A program made the translations under genes and the position numbers. A stretch of DNA of 25,281 nt, taken from contig CANCOY010000055.1 of NCBI GenBank assembly GCA_947379865.1, positions 1 through 25,281 of the forward strand. Reading direction: 5' to 3'. Source of the stretch: Acetobacteraceae bacterium. GTDB lineage: Bacteria; Pseudomonadota; Alphaproteobacteria; Zavarziniales; Zavarziniaceae. The notes under the pieces are model-generated. The model ran no database searches. It was given only the letters and a program-made list of their open reading frames with translations, and was not told the origin of the DNA. The first letter of the stretch is position 1. Each line of letters starts with the position of its first letter. Of the stretch, positions 25,216 to 25,281 are shown piece by piece.

Positions 25216-25281
25216 CGGCCCGCATCCATGAATGCCGCAGGTACTGTTTCCCTGAGGGCGAGGTCAAGGTCTGCCAGGCTT
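25212..25281 (-). CDS. Possible C-terminal end of a convergent gene (cut by window edge)
   Basis: On the minus strand one frame is open from the right edge to a TAA at 25212-25214, ending ...LRETVPAAFMDAGR. It overlaps the stop of the ATP-grasp gene by four bases, the same compact convergent arrangement as at 11757-11760. Only 22 codons are visible, so it cannot be identified and might be chance. Confidence 0.35.
   Translation of the reverse strand, partial: SLADLDLALRETVPAAFMDAGR

Overview
The window is high-GC DNA with the gene content of an alphaproteobacterium. The clearest pointers are an ATP12-type F1-ATPase assembly chaperone (typical of Alphaproteobacteria and mitochondria), a pccB-pccA propionyl-CoA carboxylase pair, and a crcB / RluA-family / ATP12 gene run that I recall as a common alphaproteobacterial neighbourhood. 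I cannot name the genus. No rRNA, tRNA or CRISPR array was seen.

Layout. (1) 1-4894, minus strand: two tandem paralogues of a very large secreted protein. The one at 437-4894 is complete (1485 aa): signal peptide, Asp-box beta-propeller, seven four-cysteine repeats and an inserted PPC-type domain. The second is cut by the left edge. (2) 4979-6038: a complete IS481-type insertion sequence flanked by a CCTAGG duplication. (3) 6087-8618: a Lon-like ATP-dependent protease. (4) 8613-9059, minus: a small periplasmic cytochrome c. (5) 9228-11760: TauE/SafE-type exporter, zinc-independent medium-chain oxidoreductase and a SAM methyltransferase, probably co-transcribed. (6) 11757-12209, minus: a MOSC-domain protein. 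(7) 12294-15269: two tandem alpha/beta-hydrolase lipoproteins, split by an IS630-type element that duplicated a TA exactly between them. (8) 15291-15875, minus: an exported protein with two peptidoglycan-binding domains. (9) 16000-16797: a crotonase-family protein lacking both canonical catalytic glutamates. (10) 16869-19013: crcB (fluoride exporter), an RluA/RluC-type pseudouridine synthase and the ATP12 chaperone. (11) 19215-22773: pccB and pccA, closed by a textbook intrinsic terminator. (12) 22900-25215: an unfamiliar three-part protein (ATP-grasp, linker resembling the 'YLxxNPDV' repeats of some glycan proteins, and an acyltransferase-like C-terminal half). The tail of a possible convergent gene follows at the right edge.

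How the genes work together. PccB and PccA together make propionyl-CoA carboxylase, and the crotonase upstream also acts on acyl-CoAs. Most of the rest is housekeeping (RluA, ATP12, CrcB, Lon-like protease) or cell-envelope and periplasmic (propeller proteins, cytochrome c, lipoprotein hydrolases, peptidoglycan-binding protein). The least explained parts are the multidomain ATP-grasp fusion at 22900-25215, the propeller/repeat paralogues at the left edge, and the nested inverted repeats over the crcB start. None of these amounts to a proven new system; the ATP-grasp fusion is the best candidate.
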